52,997 nucleotides of DNA from Modestobacter excelsi (GCF_005930495.1 NZ_SJEX01000027.1:1-52997); one strand, 5' to 3'; positions 1 through 9,802 are shown, counted from the stretch's first letter. Program-made: numbers and translations. Notes: a model not told the origin generated them from the letters alone.

Positions 1-22
1 CCCAACGATCACCCCCCGACGA

Positions 23-1231
23 TCACCCCCCGACGATCGCCTCCGCGAAGGCCTCCGGCTCGAACGGCGCGAGGTCGTCCGGCCCCTCCCCCAGCCCGAT
101 CAGCTTCACCGGGATGCCCAGCTCGCGCTGGACCGAGACCACGATGCCGCCCTTGGCGGTGCCGTCGAGCTTGGTCAGGACGACGCCGGTCACGTCGACC
201 GCCTCGGTGAACACCCGCGCCTGCACGACGCCGTTCTGCCCGGTGGTGGCGTCCAGCACGAGCAGCACCTCGTCGACCGGCCCGTGCTTCTCCACGACCC
301 GCTTGACCTTGCCGAGCTCGTCCATCAGGCCGGACTTGGTGTGCAGCCGGCCGGCGGTGTCGACCAGGACGGCGTCGACCTCGCCCTCGATGCCGGTGCG
401 GACCGCCTCGAACGCCACCGATGCCGGGTCGCCGCCCTCCCGGCCGCGCACGGTGAGCACGCCCACCCGCTCGCCCCACGTCTCCAGCTGGTCGGCGGCC
501 GCGGCGCGGAAGGTGTCGGCGGCGCCGAGGACGACGCTCTTGCCGTCGCCGACCAGGACCCGGGCGATCTTGCCGACCGTCGTCGTCTTGCCCGCGCCGT
601 TGACCCCGACCACGAGGACGACGGCGGGCCGGCCGTCGTGCCGGTCGGTGTGCAGCGTCCGGTCCAGGTCCGGGCCCAGGACCGCGGTCAGCTCGCGCAC
701 CACCAGGTCGCGCAGCTGGGTGCCGGACGCGGTGGCGAGCACCATGCTCTGGGTCCGCAGCCGCTGCACGATCTGGGTCGTGGCACCCACCCCGATGTCG
801 GCGGCGAGCATCGTCTCCTCGACCTCCTCCCAGTCGTCCTCGGTCAGCCTCTCCCGGGCCAGCACCGTGAGCAGGCCACGGCCGAGGGAGGACTGCGAGC
901 GGGCCAGCCGGGAGCGGAGCCTGACCAGCCGGCCGGCCGAGGGCAGCGGGGTCTCGAAGACCAGCCCCGGCTCGGGCTCGGCCGGCGGCAGCTCGACGGG
1001 CGCCTCCGGCTCGGCCTCCGCCGGCACGGTCGGCGCCGGCGGCCCGGTGTAGAGGTCGGCCGCGGTCGCCCCGGACGTCGGGTCCGGGGCGATCGGCGGG
1101 CGGGTCAGCGTCGTGCCGGCGGCCGCGTCGTCGTCCAGCCGCAGGGTCCGGCGCCCCCGGCCGACGAGCAGGCTGACCCCGGTGATCAGGGCGACGACCA
1201 GGATCGCGAGGGCGATCAGCACGAACTCCAT
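23..1231 (-). CDS. ftsY: Signal recognition particle receptor FtsY
   Basis: SRP receptor GTPase that docks ribosome-SRP complexes at the membrane for co-translational protein insertion. 402 aa from the ATG at 1231. Residues 4-24 form one hydrophobic membrane segment, then a Pro/Ala/Glu-rich acidic linker runs to about residue 95, followed by the NG domain. GTPase motifs are visible: GVNGAGKTTT (209-218), DTFRAAA (239-245), DTAGRLH (291-297) and TKLDGTAKGG (353-362). The reading frame stays open upstream of 1231, but codon use and the N-terminal membrane segment favour this ATG. It lies downstream of smc as in other actinobacteria, but separated from it by two plus-strand genes. Family assignment is certain. 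Confidence 0.97.
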   Translation of the reverse strand: MEFVLIALAILVVALITGVSLLVGRGRRTLRLDDDAAAGTTLTRPPIAPDPTSGATAADLYTGPPAPTVPAEAEPEAPVELPPAEPEPGLVFETPLPSAGRLVRLRSRLARSQSSLGRGLLTVLARERLTEDDWEEVEETMLAADIGVGATTQIVQRLRTQSMVLATASGTQLRDLVVRELTAVLGPDLDRTLHTDRHDGRPAVVLVVGVNGAGKTTTVGKIARVLVGDGKSVVLGAADTFRAAAADQLETWGERVGVLTVRGREGGDPASVAFEAVRTGIEGEVDAVLVDTAGRLHTKSGLMDELGKVKRVVEKHGPVDEVLLVLDATTGQNGVVQARVFTEAVDVTGVVLTKLDGTAKGGIVVSVQRELGIPVKLIGLGEGPDDLAPFEPEAFAEAIVGG

Positions 1232-1303
1232 GCCCACCAGTCTCCCAGCCCTCCCACATCGCGGTCGGGGCGGCGGACCGGGGTCATGCGGCAGGCTGTG
1301 CCC

Positions 1304-2959
1304 ATGCCCGACACCGCCGGCACTCGCCCGCTCCTGCTGCTCGGCCCGCTGGTCAGGCACGTCGACCCCGTGTCCGCCACCATCTGGGTGGAGACCGACC
1401 GTCCGTGCGAGGTCGCGGTCCTCGGCCGGCGGGCCCGCACCTTCTGCGTGAACGGCCACCACTACGCGCTGGTCGTCGTCGAGGGCCTCGAGCCGGGCTC
1501 CACCACGCCCTACGAGGTGCACCTGGACGGGGCGCAGGTCTGGCCGCAGGCGCACTCGGCCTTCCCGCCCAGCCGGATCCGCACCGCGGGCCGGCCGGGT
1601 GCGTTCCGGCTGGCCTTCGGCTCCTGCCGGTACGCCACCCCGACCACCGCCGACGTCCGTGACGCCATCCCGCCGGACGCGCTGGACAGCTACGCGCGCC
1701 AGATCGCCGACACCCCCGAGGACCAGTGGCCGGACGCGCTCGTGCTGCTCGGCGACCAGGTGTACGCCGACGAGCTCACCCCGGCGACGACGGAGTGGGT
1801 GTCCCAGCGCCGGGACCTGTCCCAGCCGCCCGGCGCCCAGGCGGCGGACTACGAGGAGTACACCCGCCTCTACTCGGAGTCCTGGAGCGATCCGCAGGTC
1901 CGCTGGCTGCTGTCCAACATCCCGTCGTCCATGGTCTTCGACGACCACGAGATGATCGACGACTGGAACACCTCGGCGGCGTGGCGGGCGGAGGTGACCC
2001 CGACCGACTGGTGGGAGAAGCGGATCACCGGCGGGCTGACGAGCTACTGGGTCTACCAGCACCTGGGCAACCTCTCGCCCAACGAGCTCGCCGAGAACGA
2101 CCTGTGGCAGGCCATCCAGGGCAGCGAGTCCCGGGACGCCGGCCCGATGCTGGACGCGATGGCCCACCAGGCCGACACCGAGCCGCGGTCGGTGCGCTGG
2201 AGCTTCGTCCGGCACTGGGGCTCGGCGCGGCTGATCATGCTGGACAGCCGGGCCGGGCGGGTGCTGGAGGAGGACGACCGCAAGATCCTCGACGACGCGG
2301 AGTTCGACTGGGTCGAGGCCGCCATGCGGAACGCGGTCGACGACGGCGTCGAGCACCTGCTGATCGGCACCTCGCTGCCGTGGCTGCTCCCCCACTCGGT
2401 GCACGACCTGGAGCGCTGGAACGAGACGCTGTCGGTCCGGCACGCCGGCAAGCCGCTGGGCCGGCTCGCCGAGCAGCTCCGGCAGGCGGCGGACCTGGAG
2501 CACTGGGCGGCGTTCGGGGGGTCGTTCGAGCGGCTGGGCCGGGCGCTGGTGTCGCTCGGCCGGGGCGAGCTGGGCCGCCCGCCGGCCACCGCCCTCGTCC
2601 TCTCCGGCGACGTCCACCACGCCTACGCCGCGGAGCTGGTGGACCCCGGCGGTCTGGACACCCGGGTGCACCAGCTGACCGTCTCGCCGCTGCACAACTC
2701 CGCGCCGCACGCCATCGAGATCGGGTTCAAGGTCGGCTGGAGCCGCTGGGCGCGGGCCATCACCGGCGGCCTGCGCGCCCTGGCCCGGGTGGAGCGCAGC
2801 CCGCTGCAGTGGCGGAAGCAGGCCGGGCCGTTCTTCGGCAACGAGCTGGGCGAGCTGCTGCTGGAGGGCCGGGACGCCCGGTTCCTGCTGTGGGCGACCA
2901 GCCGGGAGGACGACGGCACACCCCGTTTCACCCAGGTGCTGGACACCCGGCTGTCGTAG
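1304..2959 (+). CDS. PhoD-like alkaline phosphatase / phosphodiesterase family protein
   Basis: Metallophosphatase of the PhoD superfamily, expected to hydrolyse phosphate mono- or diesters. 551 aa. Metal-ligand blocks appear in family order: FGSCRY (about residue 105), LLGDQVYADE (about 148), FDDHEMIDDW (about 211) and SGDVHHAY (about 433). No signal peptide or Tat motif is seen, so it looks cytoplasmic, unlike classical secreted PhoD. The start is uncertain: an in-frame ATG lies 18 nt upstream at 1286. I prefer 1304 because CAGGCT at 1292-1297 could be a -10 element giving a nearly leaderless mRNA. It is divergent from ftsY and followed 11 nt later by a second hydrolase. The substrate cannot be read from the sequence. 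Confidence 0.88.
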   Translation: MPDTAGTRPLLLLGPLVRHVDPVSATIWVETDRPCEVAVLGRRARTFCVNGHHYALVVVEGLEPGSTTPYEVHLDGAQVWPQAHSAFPPSRIRTAGRPGAFRLAFGSCRYATPTTADVRDAIPPDALDSYARQIADTPEDQWPDALVLLGDQVYADELTPATTEWVSQRRDLSQPPGAQAADYEEYTRLYSESWSDPQVRWLLSNIPSSMVFDDHEMIDDWNTSAAWRAEVTPTDWWEKRITGGLTSYWVYQHLGNLSPNELAENDLWQAIQGSESRDAGPMLDAMAHQADTEPRSVRWSFVRHWGSARLIMLDSRAGRVLEEDDRKILDDAEFDWVEAAMRNAVDDGVEHLLIGTSLPWLLPHSVHDLERWNETLSVRHAGKPLGRLAEQLRQAADLEHWAAFGGSFERLGRALVSLGRGELGRPPATALVLSGDVHHAYAAELVDPGGLDTRVHQLTVSPLHNSAPHAIEIGFKVGWSRWARAITGGLRALARVERSPLQWRKQAGPFFGNELGELLLEGRDARFLLWATSREDDGTPRFTQVLDTRLS

Positions 2960-2970
2960 ACGATCTCCGG

Positions 2971-3771
2971 ATGAGCGCCGTCCGACTGGTCACCTTCAAC
3001 CTGCACCACGGCGTCGGGGACGACGGCCGGCACGACCTGGTCCGGGTGGCCCGGCTGCTCGACGACGCCGATCCCGACGTCATCTGCCTGCAGGAGGTCG
3101 ACCGGCACTTCGGTGGGCGGAGCGAGTTCGTCGACCAGGCGCGGCTGCTGGCCGAGGCGCTGGACCGGGAGCTCGCCTGGGCACCGTCGATCGACGAGGC
3201 CTCCCGGGGCGGCCGGGCGGAGCGGCGGCAGTACGGCAACGCACTGCTGTCACGGTTGCCGGTGCGGAGCTCCGAGGTCCACCCCCTCCCCGGGAGCGGC
3301 GAGCCACGCAGCGCGCTGCGCGCCCGGCTGCAGCTCGCCGGGAGCGAGCTCGAGGTCGTGACCACCCACCTGTCCAGCCAGTCGGCCGCCGACCGGGCGG
3401 CGCAGGCCGCCACCATCGCCGGTCTGCAGGGGCCAGGGGGCCCGCCGACGGTGGTGGTCGGTGACCTCAACGCCGACGCCGGTGCCCCCGAGCTGGACGC
3501 GCTGCGCGAGCGGTTCGCCGACGCGTGGGAGCTGGCCACCGACCGCAGCGACCAGGCCGGCCGGTTCTCGCTGCGCGGGGGCCGGGGCCTGACCCACCCG
3601 GCGCGGCGACCCCGGGTGCGGATCGATCAGGTGTGGGTCTCCCCGGGGGTCTCGGTCGCCGACGCCCGGGTGCTCGACGGCTCGGCCTCCTCCGACCACC
3701 ACCCGCTGCTGGTCGACCTGGTGGTCGCACCGGCCGCTAGGCCGTCTGGAGCTCCCGCAGACGCTGGCTGA
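2971..3771 (+). CDS. Endonuclease/exonuclease/phosphatase (EEP) family protein
   Basis: 266-aa enzyme of the DNase I-like EEP fold, a Mg-dependent phosphoesterase family covering nucleases, sphingomyelinases and lipid phosphatases. Motifs seen: FNLHHG near the N-terminus, ICLQEVD with the metal-binding Glu near residue 35, GDLNADA near 163, and the C-terminal SSDHHPLLVDL with the catalytic Asp-His. No signal peptide. The ATG at 2971 lies 11 nt after the PhoD-like gene, so the two are probably co-transcribed, giving a two-hydrolase phosphoester unit. Its 3' end overlaps the 3' end of smc by 35 nt tail to tail, and no terminator fits between them. The substrate is unknown. Confidence 0.86.
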   Translation: MSAVRLVTFNLHHGVGDDGRHDLVRVARLLDDADPDVICLQEVDRHFGGRSEFVDQARLLAEALDRELAWAPSIDEASRGGRAERRQYGNALLSRLPVRSSEVHPLPGSGEPRSALRARLQLAGSELEVVTTHLSSQSAADRAAQAATIAGLQGPGGPPTVVVGDLNADAGAPELDALRERFADAWELATDRSDQAGRFSLRGGRGLTHPARRPRVRIDQVWVSPGVSVADARVLDGSASSDHHPLLVDLVVAPAARPSGAPADAG

Positions 3772-6700
3772 TGACGCCGGTGATGCCGTCGCCGCGCATG
3801 CTCACGCCGTAGAGCGCGTCGGCGATCTCCATGGTCCGCTTCTGGTGCGTGATGACGATCAGCTGCGAGCTGCCGCGGAGCTGCTCGACGAGGGTGAGCA
3901 GCCGCCCCAGGTTGACGTCGTCGAGCGCGGCCTCGACCTCGTCGAGCACGTAGAACGGCGAGGGGCGGGCCCGGAAGATCGCCACCAGCAGCGCGACGGC
4001 GGTGAGCGACCGCTCACCGCCGGACAGCAGCGACAGCCGTTTGACCTTCTTGCCGGGCGGGCGCGCCTCGACCTCGACCCCGGTGGTCAGCAGGTCGTCG
4101 GGGTCGGTGAGGTGGATGCGTCCCTCGCCGCCGGGGAAGAGGATCGAGAAGACCTCGGCGAACTCGCGCTGGGTGTCGGCGAACGCCTCGGCGAACACCT
4201 CGTGGATGCGGGCGTCGACCTCGCGGACGACGGTGAGCAGGTCCCGCCGGGTGTTCTTGAGGTCCTCCAGCTGGGTGGCGAGGAAGGTGTGCCGCTCCTC
4301 CAGCGCCGCGAACTCCTCCAGGGCCAGCGGGTTCACCTTGCCCAGCGCGGCGAGGTCACGCTCGGCGCGGGCGGCCCGGCGTTCGGTCACCGCGCGGTCG
4401 TAGCCGACCGGCTGGGGCTCGGGGTCGCCCGCCTCGGCGGCCGCAGCCACCTGCGCCTGGGTCGGCGGCACCAGTGCGGCCGGGCCGTACTCACCGACCA
4501 GGGTGGGCAGGTCGACGCCGTACTCCTCGGCGGCGCGCGCCTCCAGGGCCTCGATCCGCAGCCGCTGCTCGGCGCGGGCGACCTCGTCGCGGTGCACCTC
4601 GTCGGTGAGCCGGTCCAGCTCCGCGGTGTGCTCCCGGACCCGGGCGCGGACCACCAGCAGCTCGGCCTCCCGGCCGGTGCGGGCCTCCGCCAGGGCGTCG
4701 CGCTCGGTGACCGCACGGGCCAGCGACGCGCTCAGCGCGGCCTGCGCCTCCTCCGCGCCGCGACGCACGGCCGCGGCGACGCGCGCGCCGCGCTCCCGGG
4801 CGACGCGGGCCGCCGCGGCCCGCTCGCGCGCGGCCCGCTCCTGCCGGGCCTGGCGCCGCAACGACTCGGCCCGCCCGGTGAGCGAACGGGCCCGCTCCTC
4901 GGCGGTGCGCACCGCGAGCCGGGCCTCCGTCTCCGCCTGCCGGGCACCGGCGGCCTCGGCCCGGAGCCGGTCCCGCTCGTCGGTCGACGGCTCCTCCTCC
5001 AGCGGCGCCGCCTCGGCGGCGGTCAGCCGCTCCTCGAGCTCGACCAGCCCGGCGACCGCGGCGTCGCGGGCCTGCTCGGCCCGCACCCGGGCGGCGTCCA
5101 GCCGCTGGGCCTCGGCCACCGCGGAGCGCGCGGCGGCACCCAGCTCGGCGAGCTCGGCGGCCGCGGCCGAGCGCGCCCGCTCACCGGCCTGCCGGGCGGT
5201 GAGCGCGGTGTCGACGTCGGCGGAGCGCTGCCCCGCGACCTCGCGGGCGTCGGCCAGCTCGTCGGCCAGCCGGGCGGCGGTGGCCGCGGCGCGGTCCAGC
5301 TCGGCCGCGGCCTCGTCGACCCGGGCCCGCACCTCGAGCCCCGACGGGGCGTTCACCTGCCCGCCCACCGCCCAGTCGGCGCCCAGCAGGTCACCGGACC
5401 CGGTGACCGCCCGGACCCGCGGGTGGGTGCGCACCAGCGCCACGCCGGCGGTCAGGTCGCCGACGACGGCGACCCGCTCCAGCGCGCGGGCCAGCGCCGG
5501 ACCGAGCTCGGCGGGTGCGGTGACCAGGTCGAGGGCCCAGCGAGCGCCCTCGGGCAACTCGGGCCAGCCGTCCCGGGCGACCGGGGGCAGGCCGCCGGTG
5601 ACCAGCAGGCCCACCCGCCCGCCGTCGGTCCCGGCGAGGTGGGCGAGCACGTCGGCGGCCTCGGCGACCCCCGCGACGACCACCGCGTCGGCCAGCCCGC
5701 CCAGCGCGGCGGCGATCGGGACCTCGGCACCCGGCGCGACGGTGAGCCGGTCGGGGACCGGGCCGAGCACCCCGGGCAGGCCGGCGGCGAGCACGGCGGC
5801 CGCGCCGTCGGCGGGGGCGAGCCCGAGGGCCAGCGCGTCGCGGCGGGCCTGCCAGCCGGCGCGGTCCCGTTCGGCAGCGCGTTCGGCCGCGGTCAGCTCG
5901 GCGACGGTGCGGGCGGCCTCGGCGGAGGCGGCGACCGCGGCGGCGTGGGCTGCGGCGAGGTCCTCGTCACCGCCGGCGTCCTCGGTCAGTTCGGCGCGCC
6001 GGGCCTCCAGCCGCTCCGCGGCAGCCTCGGCCCGGTCGGCGGCCTCCGTGGCCGCAGCGGCGAGCCGGTCGATCTCCGCCTCGCCGGCCGCGGCACGCGA
6101 CCGGCCCGCGGCCACCTGCCCGGAGAGCCGGGCCAGCTGCTCGCGGCGGTCGGCCAGCGCACGGGCTGCGGCGACCAGCGCCCGCTCCGCCTCGCCCAGC
6201 GCCGTCTCCACCTCGGCCCGCAGCGCCACGGCGGTCGCCAGCCGGGCGCGCTCGGCCTCCAGCGACTCGGCGAGCTCGCGCTCGGTCGCCTCGACCCGCT
6301 CGGCCTCGGCGTCGAGTGCGTCCGGGTCGCGGCCGGTGGGACCGGCCGGCGGCGCGGCGGCCAGGTGGCGGTGCCGCTCGGCGGCCAGCTGGCCGACGCT
6401 GCGGAAGCGCTCGGCCAGGGTGGACAGCCGGTACCAGCTGTCCTGGGCGGTGGCCAGCGCGGGGGCGTCGGCGGCCAGCTGCCGTTCCAGGGCCGACTCG
6501 GTGCGGGAGGCCTCGCCCAGCGCGGCCTCGACCACCGCCCGGCGGGCGCGCGCGGCGGTCTCGTCGGCGACGTCGGCGTCGAGGGCGTCGCGGAGCCCGA
6601 CCAGGTCGTCGGCGAGCAGCCGCAGCCGCGCGTCCCGCAGGTCGGCCTGCACCCCGGCCGCCCGGCGGGCCACCTCGGCCTGCTTGCCCAACGGCTTGAG

Positions 6701-7303
6701 CTGACGGCGCAGCTCGGCGGTCAGGTCGCCCAGCCGGTCGAGGTTGGCCTGCATCGCGTCGAGCTTGCGGAGCGCCTTCTCCTTGCGTTTGCGGTGCTTG
6801 AGGACGCCCGCCGCCTCCTCGACGAAGGCGCGCCTGTCCTCCGGGCGACCGGAGAGGACGGCGTCGAGCTGCCCCTGCCCGACGATGACGTGCATCTCCC
6901 GGCCGATGCCCGAGTCGCTGAGCAGCTCCTGGACGTCGAGCAGCCGGACCTTGTCCCCGTTGATCTCGTACTCGCTCTCACCGGAGCGGTACATCCGGCG
7001 GGTGATCGACACCTCGGTGTAGTCGATCGGCAGCGCGCCGTCGGCGTTGTCGATCGTCAGCGTGACCTCGGCCCGGCCCAGCGCCGGCCGACCGGCCGTA
7101 CCGGCGAAGATGACGTCCTCCATCTTGCCGCCGCGCAGGCTCTTGGCGCCCTGCTCGCCGAGCACCCAGGCGATCGCGTCGACGACGTTGGACTTGCCCG
7201 AGCCGTTCGGGCCGACGACGGCGGTGATGCCGGGCTCCAGGCGGAGCGTCGTCGGCGACGCGAAGGACTTGAAGCCCTTGAGCGTCAGGCTGGACAGGTG
7301 CAC
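3737..7303 (-). CDS. smc: Chromosome segregation ATPase SMC
   Basis: Core subunit of condensin (with ScpA and ScpB, not in this window), which compacts and segregates the chromosome. 1188 aa, normal for the family. Walker A GPNGSGKS is at residues 31-38. Long Ala/Glu/Arg-rich coiled coils flank a Gly/Pro-containing hinge at roughly 500-680. The C-terminal head carries the ABC signature LSGGERS (about 1092) and Walker B YVLDEVEAALD (about 1120). The start is GTG at 7303, with AGGAG about 10 nt upstream. Tail-to-tail overlap with the EEP gene is noted there. Confidence 0.97.
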   Translation of the reverse strand: MHLSSLTLKGFKSFASPTTLRLEPGITAVVGPNGSGKSNVVDAIAWVLGEQGAKSLRGGKMEDVIFAGTAGRPALGRAEVTLTIDNADGALPIDYTEVSITRRMYRSGESEYEINGDKVRLLDVQELLSDSGIGREMHVIVGQGQLDAVLSGRPEDRRAFVEEAAGVLKHRKRKEKALRKLDAMQANLDRLGDLTAELRRQLKPLGKQAEVARRAAGVQADLRDARLRLLADDLVGLRDALDADVADETAARARRAVVEAALGEASRTESALERQLAADAPALATAQDSWYRLSTLAERFRSVGQLAAERHRHLAAAPPAGPTGRDPDALDAEAERVEATERELAESLEAERARLATAVALRAEVETALGEAERALVAAARALADRREQLARLSGQVAAGRSRAAAGEAEIDRLAAAATEAADRAEAAAERLEARRAELTEDAGGDEDLAAAHAAAVAASAEAARTVAELTAAERAAERDRAGWQARRDALALGLAPADGAAAVLAAGLPGVLGPVPDRLTVAPGAEVPIAAALGGLADAVVVAGVAEAADVLAHLAGTDGGRVGLLVTGGLPPVARDGWPELPEGARWALDLVTAPAELGPALARALERVAVVGDLTAGVALVRTHPRVRAVTGSGDLLGADWAVGGQVNAPSGLEVRARVDEAAAELDRAAATAARLADELADAREVAGQRSADVDTALTARQAGERARSAAAAELAELGAAARSAVAEAQRLDAARVRAEQARDAAVAGLVELEERLTAAEAAPLEEEPSTDERDRLRAEAAGARQAETEARLAVRTAEERARSLTGRAESLRRQARQERAARERAAAARVARERGARVAAAVRRGAEEAQAALSASLARAVTERDALAEARTGREAELLVVRARVREHTAELDRLTDEVHRDEVARAEQRLRIEALEARAAEEYGVDLPTLVGEYGPAALVPPTQAQVAAAAEAGDPEPQPVGYDRAVTERRAARAERDLAALGKVNPLALEEFAALEERHTFLATQLEDLKNTRRDLLTVVREVDARIHEVFAEAFADTQREFAEVFSILFPGGEGRIHLTDPDDLLTTGVEVEARPPGKKVKRLSLLSGGERSLTAVALLVAIFRARPSPFYVLDEVEAALDDVNLGRLLTLVEQLRGSSQLIVITHQKRTMEIADALYGVSMRGDGITGVISQRLRELQTA

Positions 7304-7484
7304 GGTGGAGAGACTCCTGGAGGGGTACGACAGTCCTGCTCAGCGCAGGGTCGCCCCATGATGACCGAGAGCGTGCCGATCGCCCCTCGATCGCGTGATC
7401 AGAGGGGTGCGTGGTGACGCTGTGCCGCGTCGGCCCACGGCCCCGCCGCGGGGGCCCACCACGAGCGAGGTGACCTGCTGGAAC
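7304..7484. other. Intergenic spacer upstream of smc
   Basis: This 181-nt spacer lies between the smc start and structured element A. It shows the smc ribosome-binding site and imperfect CGATCG/GATCA motifs near 7378-7402, but no convincing ORF, tRNA or riboswitch. It presumably holds the smc promoter, whose boxes I cannot fix. Confidence 0.4.
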
Positions 7485-7542
7485 GGCCCCCTTCCAGGGG
7501 CCCACCCTGAGCGTGCGAAGGGTGGGGAGGAAGGGGGTCCTT
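7485..7542 (-). repeat. Structured 3'-end element, copy A
   Basis: 58-nt element read on minus, starting 2 nt after the stop codon of the 63-aa coiled-coil gene. Layout: AAGGA; outer arm CCCCCTTCC; TC; inner arm CCCACCCT; loop TCGCACGCTC; inner arm AGGGTGGG; CCCCT; outer arm GGAAGGGGG; CC. Both stems pair perfectly (9 and 8 bp). Five related copies occur in the window at 12642, 16912, 20081, 34627 and 49423. No T-run follows. Confidence 0.85.
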
Positions 7543-7544
7543 CG

Positions 7545-7736
7545 TCAGGCGAGGGCGGGCGCGGCCGACTCGTGGGCCATGGTGAGCAGCTCGCGGGCGA
7601 TCGTGGCGTCCCGCTCCTCGCGGAGGACGGCGATCTCCTCCTCGAGACGGCGCACCTTCGCGCGCAGGGCGGCGTTCTCCTCGGCTACTCGAAGCTCGTG
7701 CGGAGCGACGATCGAACCGAACAGGGCCTTGGCCAT
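7545..7736 (-). CDS. Small coiled-coil protein, conserved type, function unknown
   Basis: 63 aa, beginning MAKALFGSIVAPHELRV. Residues 17-45 form one heptad-like charged helix rich in Glu, Arg and Leu (a predicted coiled coil); the tail is short and non-polar. I recall similar MAKAL... proteins as conserved hypotheticals in other actinobacteria (memory, not searched). No enzyme motif or membrane segment. ATG at 7736, with AAAGG about 12 nt upstream. A good promoter lies at 7810-7838, so it is probably a monocistron ended by structured element A. A role as an oligomerising adaptor is possible but unproven. Confidence 0.8.
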   Translation of the reverse strand: MAKALFGSIVAPHELRVAEENAALRAKVRRLEEEIAVLREERDATIARELLTMAHESAAPALA

Positions 7737-7809
7737 GTCTCAGCGGCCTTTCACGTGCAGGAGTGGGTCCCTCGCACCGCCGGGGCGGTCTGCGCGGGTT
7801 GGTGCTCTC

Positions 7810-7838
7810 AGGGTGACAGCCGCTTCGACCTGGGTCAA
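7810..7838 (-). promoter_or_regulatory. Candidate sigma-70-type promoter for the 63-aa gene
   Basis: On minus, -35 TTGACC (7833-7838) and -10 CACCCT (7810-7815) are separated by exactly 17 nt. This implies a transcript start near 7803 and a leader of about 65 nt before the ATG at 7736. The -10 keeps the two key positions, A2 and T6. Confidence 0.5.
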
Positions 7839-7882
7839 CGGCGCGACCACCCCTGGCGGGTGTCGGGCGGATGTCGTCTTGG

Positions 7883-8155
7883 TCACCCGACGGTGAAGCC
7901 GGGCACCCCCTGCACCACGTCGTCGCGCTGCTGCACGCCCGCGACCGCACCCGGCGCCCGTGGTCCGGAGAGCTCGGCCAGCACCGCCCGGACGTCGTCC
8001 GCCGGGCCCTCGAGGACCACCTCGACCCGCCCGTCGGGCAGGTTGGTCGCCGACCCGGCCAGCCCGCGGGCGGTCGCCGTCCCGCGGACGAACCAGCGGT
8101 AGCCGACGCCCTGCACGTGGCCCTCGACCAGCGCGACGACCCGGACGGCGCTCAT
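7883..8155 (-). CDS. acyP: Acylphosphatase
   Basis: 90-aa acylphosphatase that hydrolyses the carboxyl-phosphate bond of acylphosphates. The family signature is present: [14 protein letters not shown] (residues 11-24), with the phosphate-binding loop and catalytic Arg, and [17 protein letters not shown] with the catalytic Asn. Length is typical. Its ATG overlaps the mutM stop (ATGA), so translation is likely coupled to mutM. The rnc-mutM-acyP-smc neighbourhood is the usual actinobacterial one. Confidence 0.95.
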   Translation of the reverse strand: MSAVRVVALVEGHVQGVGYRWFVRGTATARGLAGSATNLPDGRVEVVLEGPADDVRAVLAELSGPRAPGAVAGVQQRDDVVQGVPGFTVG

Positions 8156-9036
8156 GCGCGACGGGCGCGAGGGCGCGGCTGGCACTGCGGGCAGCTGTAG
8201 CTGGACCGGTTCATGAACGACTCCCGGCGGATCGGGGTCCCGCACCGGGGGCACGGCCGGTCCAGCTGTCCGTAGACCGCCAGGTGCCGGGAGAAGTACC
8301 CGCTCTGCCCGTTGACGTCCACGTAGAGCGAGTCGAAGGAGGTGCCGCCCTGGGCGAGGCTCTCCCCGAGCACGTCGCGGACGCCCTCCAGGAGGTCGGC
8401 GACCTGGGCGCGGGTGAGCTTGTCGGTGGGCCGGGCACCGTGCAGCCGGGCGCGCCACAGCGACTCGTCGGCGTAGATGTTGCCGACCCCACCGATCAGG
8501 GTCTGGTCCAGCAGCGCACGCTTGACCTCGGTGTGCCGGCGGCGGAGCGCGGCGCTGAAGGCATCGACGTCGAAGGCGTCGTCCAGCGGGTCGATGGCGA
8601 TGTGCGCCAGCCGCGGCGGGACGTCGGCGGGGTCCGCGCCCGCGCCCTCCTCCACCGCCAGCCCGCCGAAGGTCCGCTGGTCGACGAAGCGCAGCTCGCG
8701 GCCGCCGTCGGTGAACCGGAAGCGTGCGCGCAGGTGCACCTCGTCGGCCTCGTCGGGCTTCTCCACGAGCAGCTGCCCGCTCATGCCCAGGTGGGCGACC
8801 AGCGCGCGGCCGGTGGGGGTGCCGTCGGCCTCGGCGACCGGCAACCACAGGTACTTCCCGCGGCGGTGGGCGGCGGTGAGGGTGTGGCCGGTCAGCGCAG
8901 CGACGAAGTGCTCGGTCCCCTCGAGGTGCCGGCGGACCGCCCTCGGGTGGTGCACCTCGACGGTGGCGATGGTCCGGCCGGCGACCCAGCGCTCCAGGCC
9001 GCGCCGGACGACCTCGACCTCGGGCAGCTCGGGCAC
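8152..9036 (-). CDS. mutM: Formamidopyrimidine-DNA glycosylase (Fpg/MutM)
   Basis: Base-excision repair glycosylase/AP lyase removing 8-oxoguanine and ring-opened purines. 294 aa. The start is GTG at 9036, so the protein reads (M)[14 protein letters not shown]; after Met removal the catalytic Pro1 and Glu2 are correctly placed. Other marks: the conserved Lys in HRRGKYLWL, the helix-two-turn-helix motif [13 protein letters not shown], and a C-terminal zinc finger with two CxxC pairs (CPRC and CPQC). The start lies 1 nt after the rnc stop, and its stop overlaps acyP by 4 nt, so rnc-mutM-acyP is a tight operon. Confidence 0.96.
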   Translation of the reverse strand: MPELPEVEVVRRGLERWVAGRTIATVEVHHPRAVRRHLEGTEHFVAALTGHTLTAAHRRGKYLWLPVAEADGTPTGRALVAHLGMSGQLLVEKPDEADEVHLRARFRFTDGGRELRFVDQRTFGGLAVEEGAGADPADVPPRLAHIAIDPLDDAFDVDAFSAALRRRHTEVKRALLDQTLIGGVGNIYADESLWRARLHGARPTDKLTRAQVADLLEGVRDVLGESLAQGGTSFDSLYVDVNGQSGYFSRHLAVYGQLDRPCPRCGTPIRRESFMNRSSYSCPQCQPRPRARRA

Positions 9037-9037
9037 G

Positions 9038-9799
9038 TCAGGCGCCCGCAGGTCCGCCGTCGGCCACCGTCGTGAGCGAGTGCCACGCCGCCTCGGCGGC
9101 CTCCTGCTCGGCGGCCTTCTTGGTGCGCCCGGTGCCCTTGCCGCGGACCTGGCCGGCCAGCAGCACGACGGCGGTGAACGTCTTGGCGTGGTCAGGCCCC
9201 TCGTCCTCGACGTCGTAGACCGGGGCACCCAGGCCCTGGCCGGCACCGAGCTCCTGCAGGCTCGTCTTCCAGTCCAGCGCAGCGCCGCGGGTGGCCGACT
9301 CGGCCAGCAGCGGGTCGAACAGCCGGTGCACGATCCCCGACGCGGTGTCCAGCCCCTGCCCCAGGTGCAGGGCGCCGATCAGCGCCTCCAGGGCGTCCGC
9401 GAGGATCGAGTCCTTCTCCCGCCCACCGGTGGTCGTCTCGCCACGACCCAGCAGCAGGTGCGGGCCGATGCCGCCCTCGCCGAGGGCGCGGGCGACGCGG
9501 GCCAGCGAGTTCATGTTGACCACCGAGGCGCGCAGCTTGGCCAGCTGGCCCTCGGGCAGCTCGGGGTGGCTCCGGTAGAGCTCGTCGGTCACCACGAACC
9601 CGAGCACCGAGTCACCGAGGAACTCCAGGCGCTCGTTGGTGGGCAGGCCACCGTGCTCGTAGGCGTAGGACCGGTGCGTCAGCGCCAGCTCCAGCAGCGC
9701 CGCGGGCAGCTCGACGCCCAGGGCGCCGGCGAGCCAGCGGGCGGAGTTCGCGGCGTGCTCGGGGCCGGCGGGCAGACGACCGCCGGCGTCCTCGGTCAC
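9038..9799 (-). CDS. rnc: Ribonuclease III
   Basis: Double-strand-specific endoribonuclease for rRNA and mRNA processing. 253 aa. The N-terminal catalytic domain holds the signature [12 protein letters not shown] (residues 55-66) with the metal-binding Glu and Asp, and a second acidic cluster lies in [15 protein letters not shown]-terminal dsRNA-binding domain ends in [19 protein letters not shown]. The GTG start at 9799 overlaps the stop of a short upstream reading frame (GTGA). The GGGGAG ribosome-binding site sits very close to the start, inside a 7-bp inverted repeat (9803-9817). Confidence 0.95.
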   Translation of the reverse strand: MTEDAGGRLPAGPEHAANSARWLAGALGVELPAALLELALTHRSYAYEHGGLPTNERLEFLGDSVLGFVVTDELYRSHPELPEGQLAKLRASVVNMNSLARVARALGEGGIGPHLLLGRGETTTGGREKDSILADALEALIGALHLGQGLDTASGIVHRLFDPLLAESATRGAALDWKTSLQELGAGQGLGAPVYDVEDEGPDHAKTFTAVVLLAGQVRGKGTGRTKKAAEQEAAEAAWHSLTTVADGGPAGA

Positions 9800-9802
9800 G
9801 GA

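Noticed and set aside
3845-7417. Very long open frame on plus opposite smc
   Set aside because: It mirrors smc codons; high GC leaves the antisense strand stop-free. No homology-like motifs.
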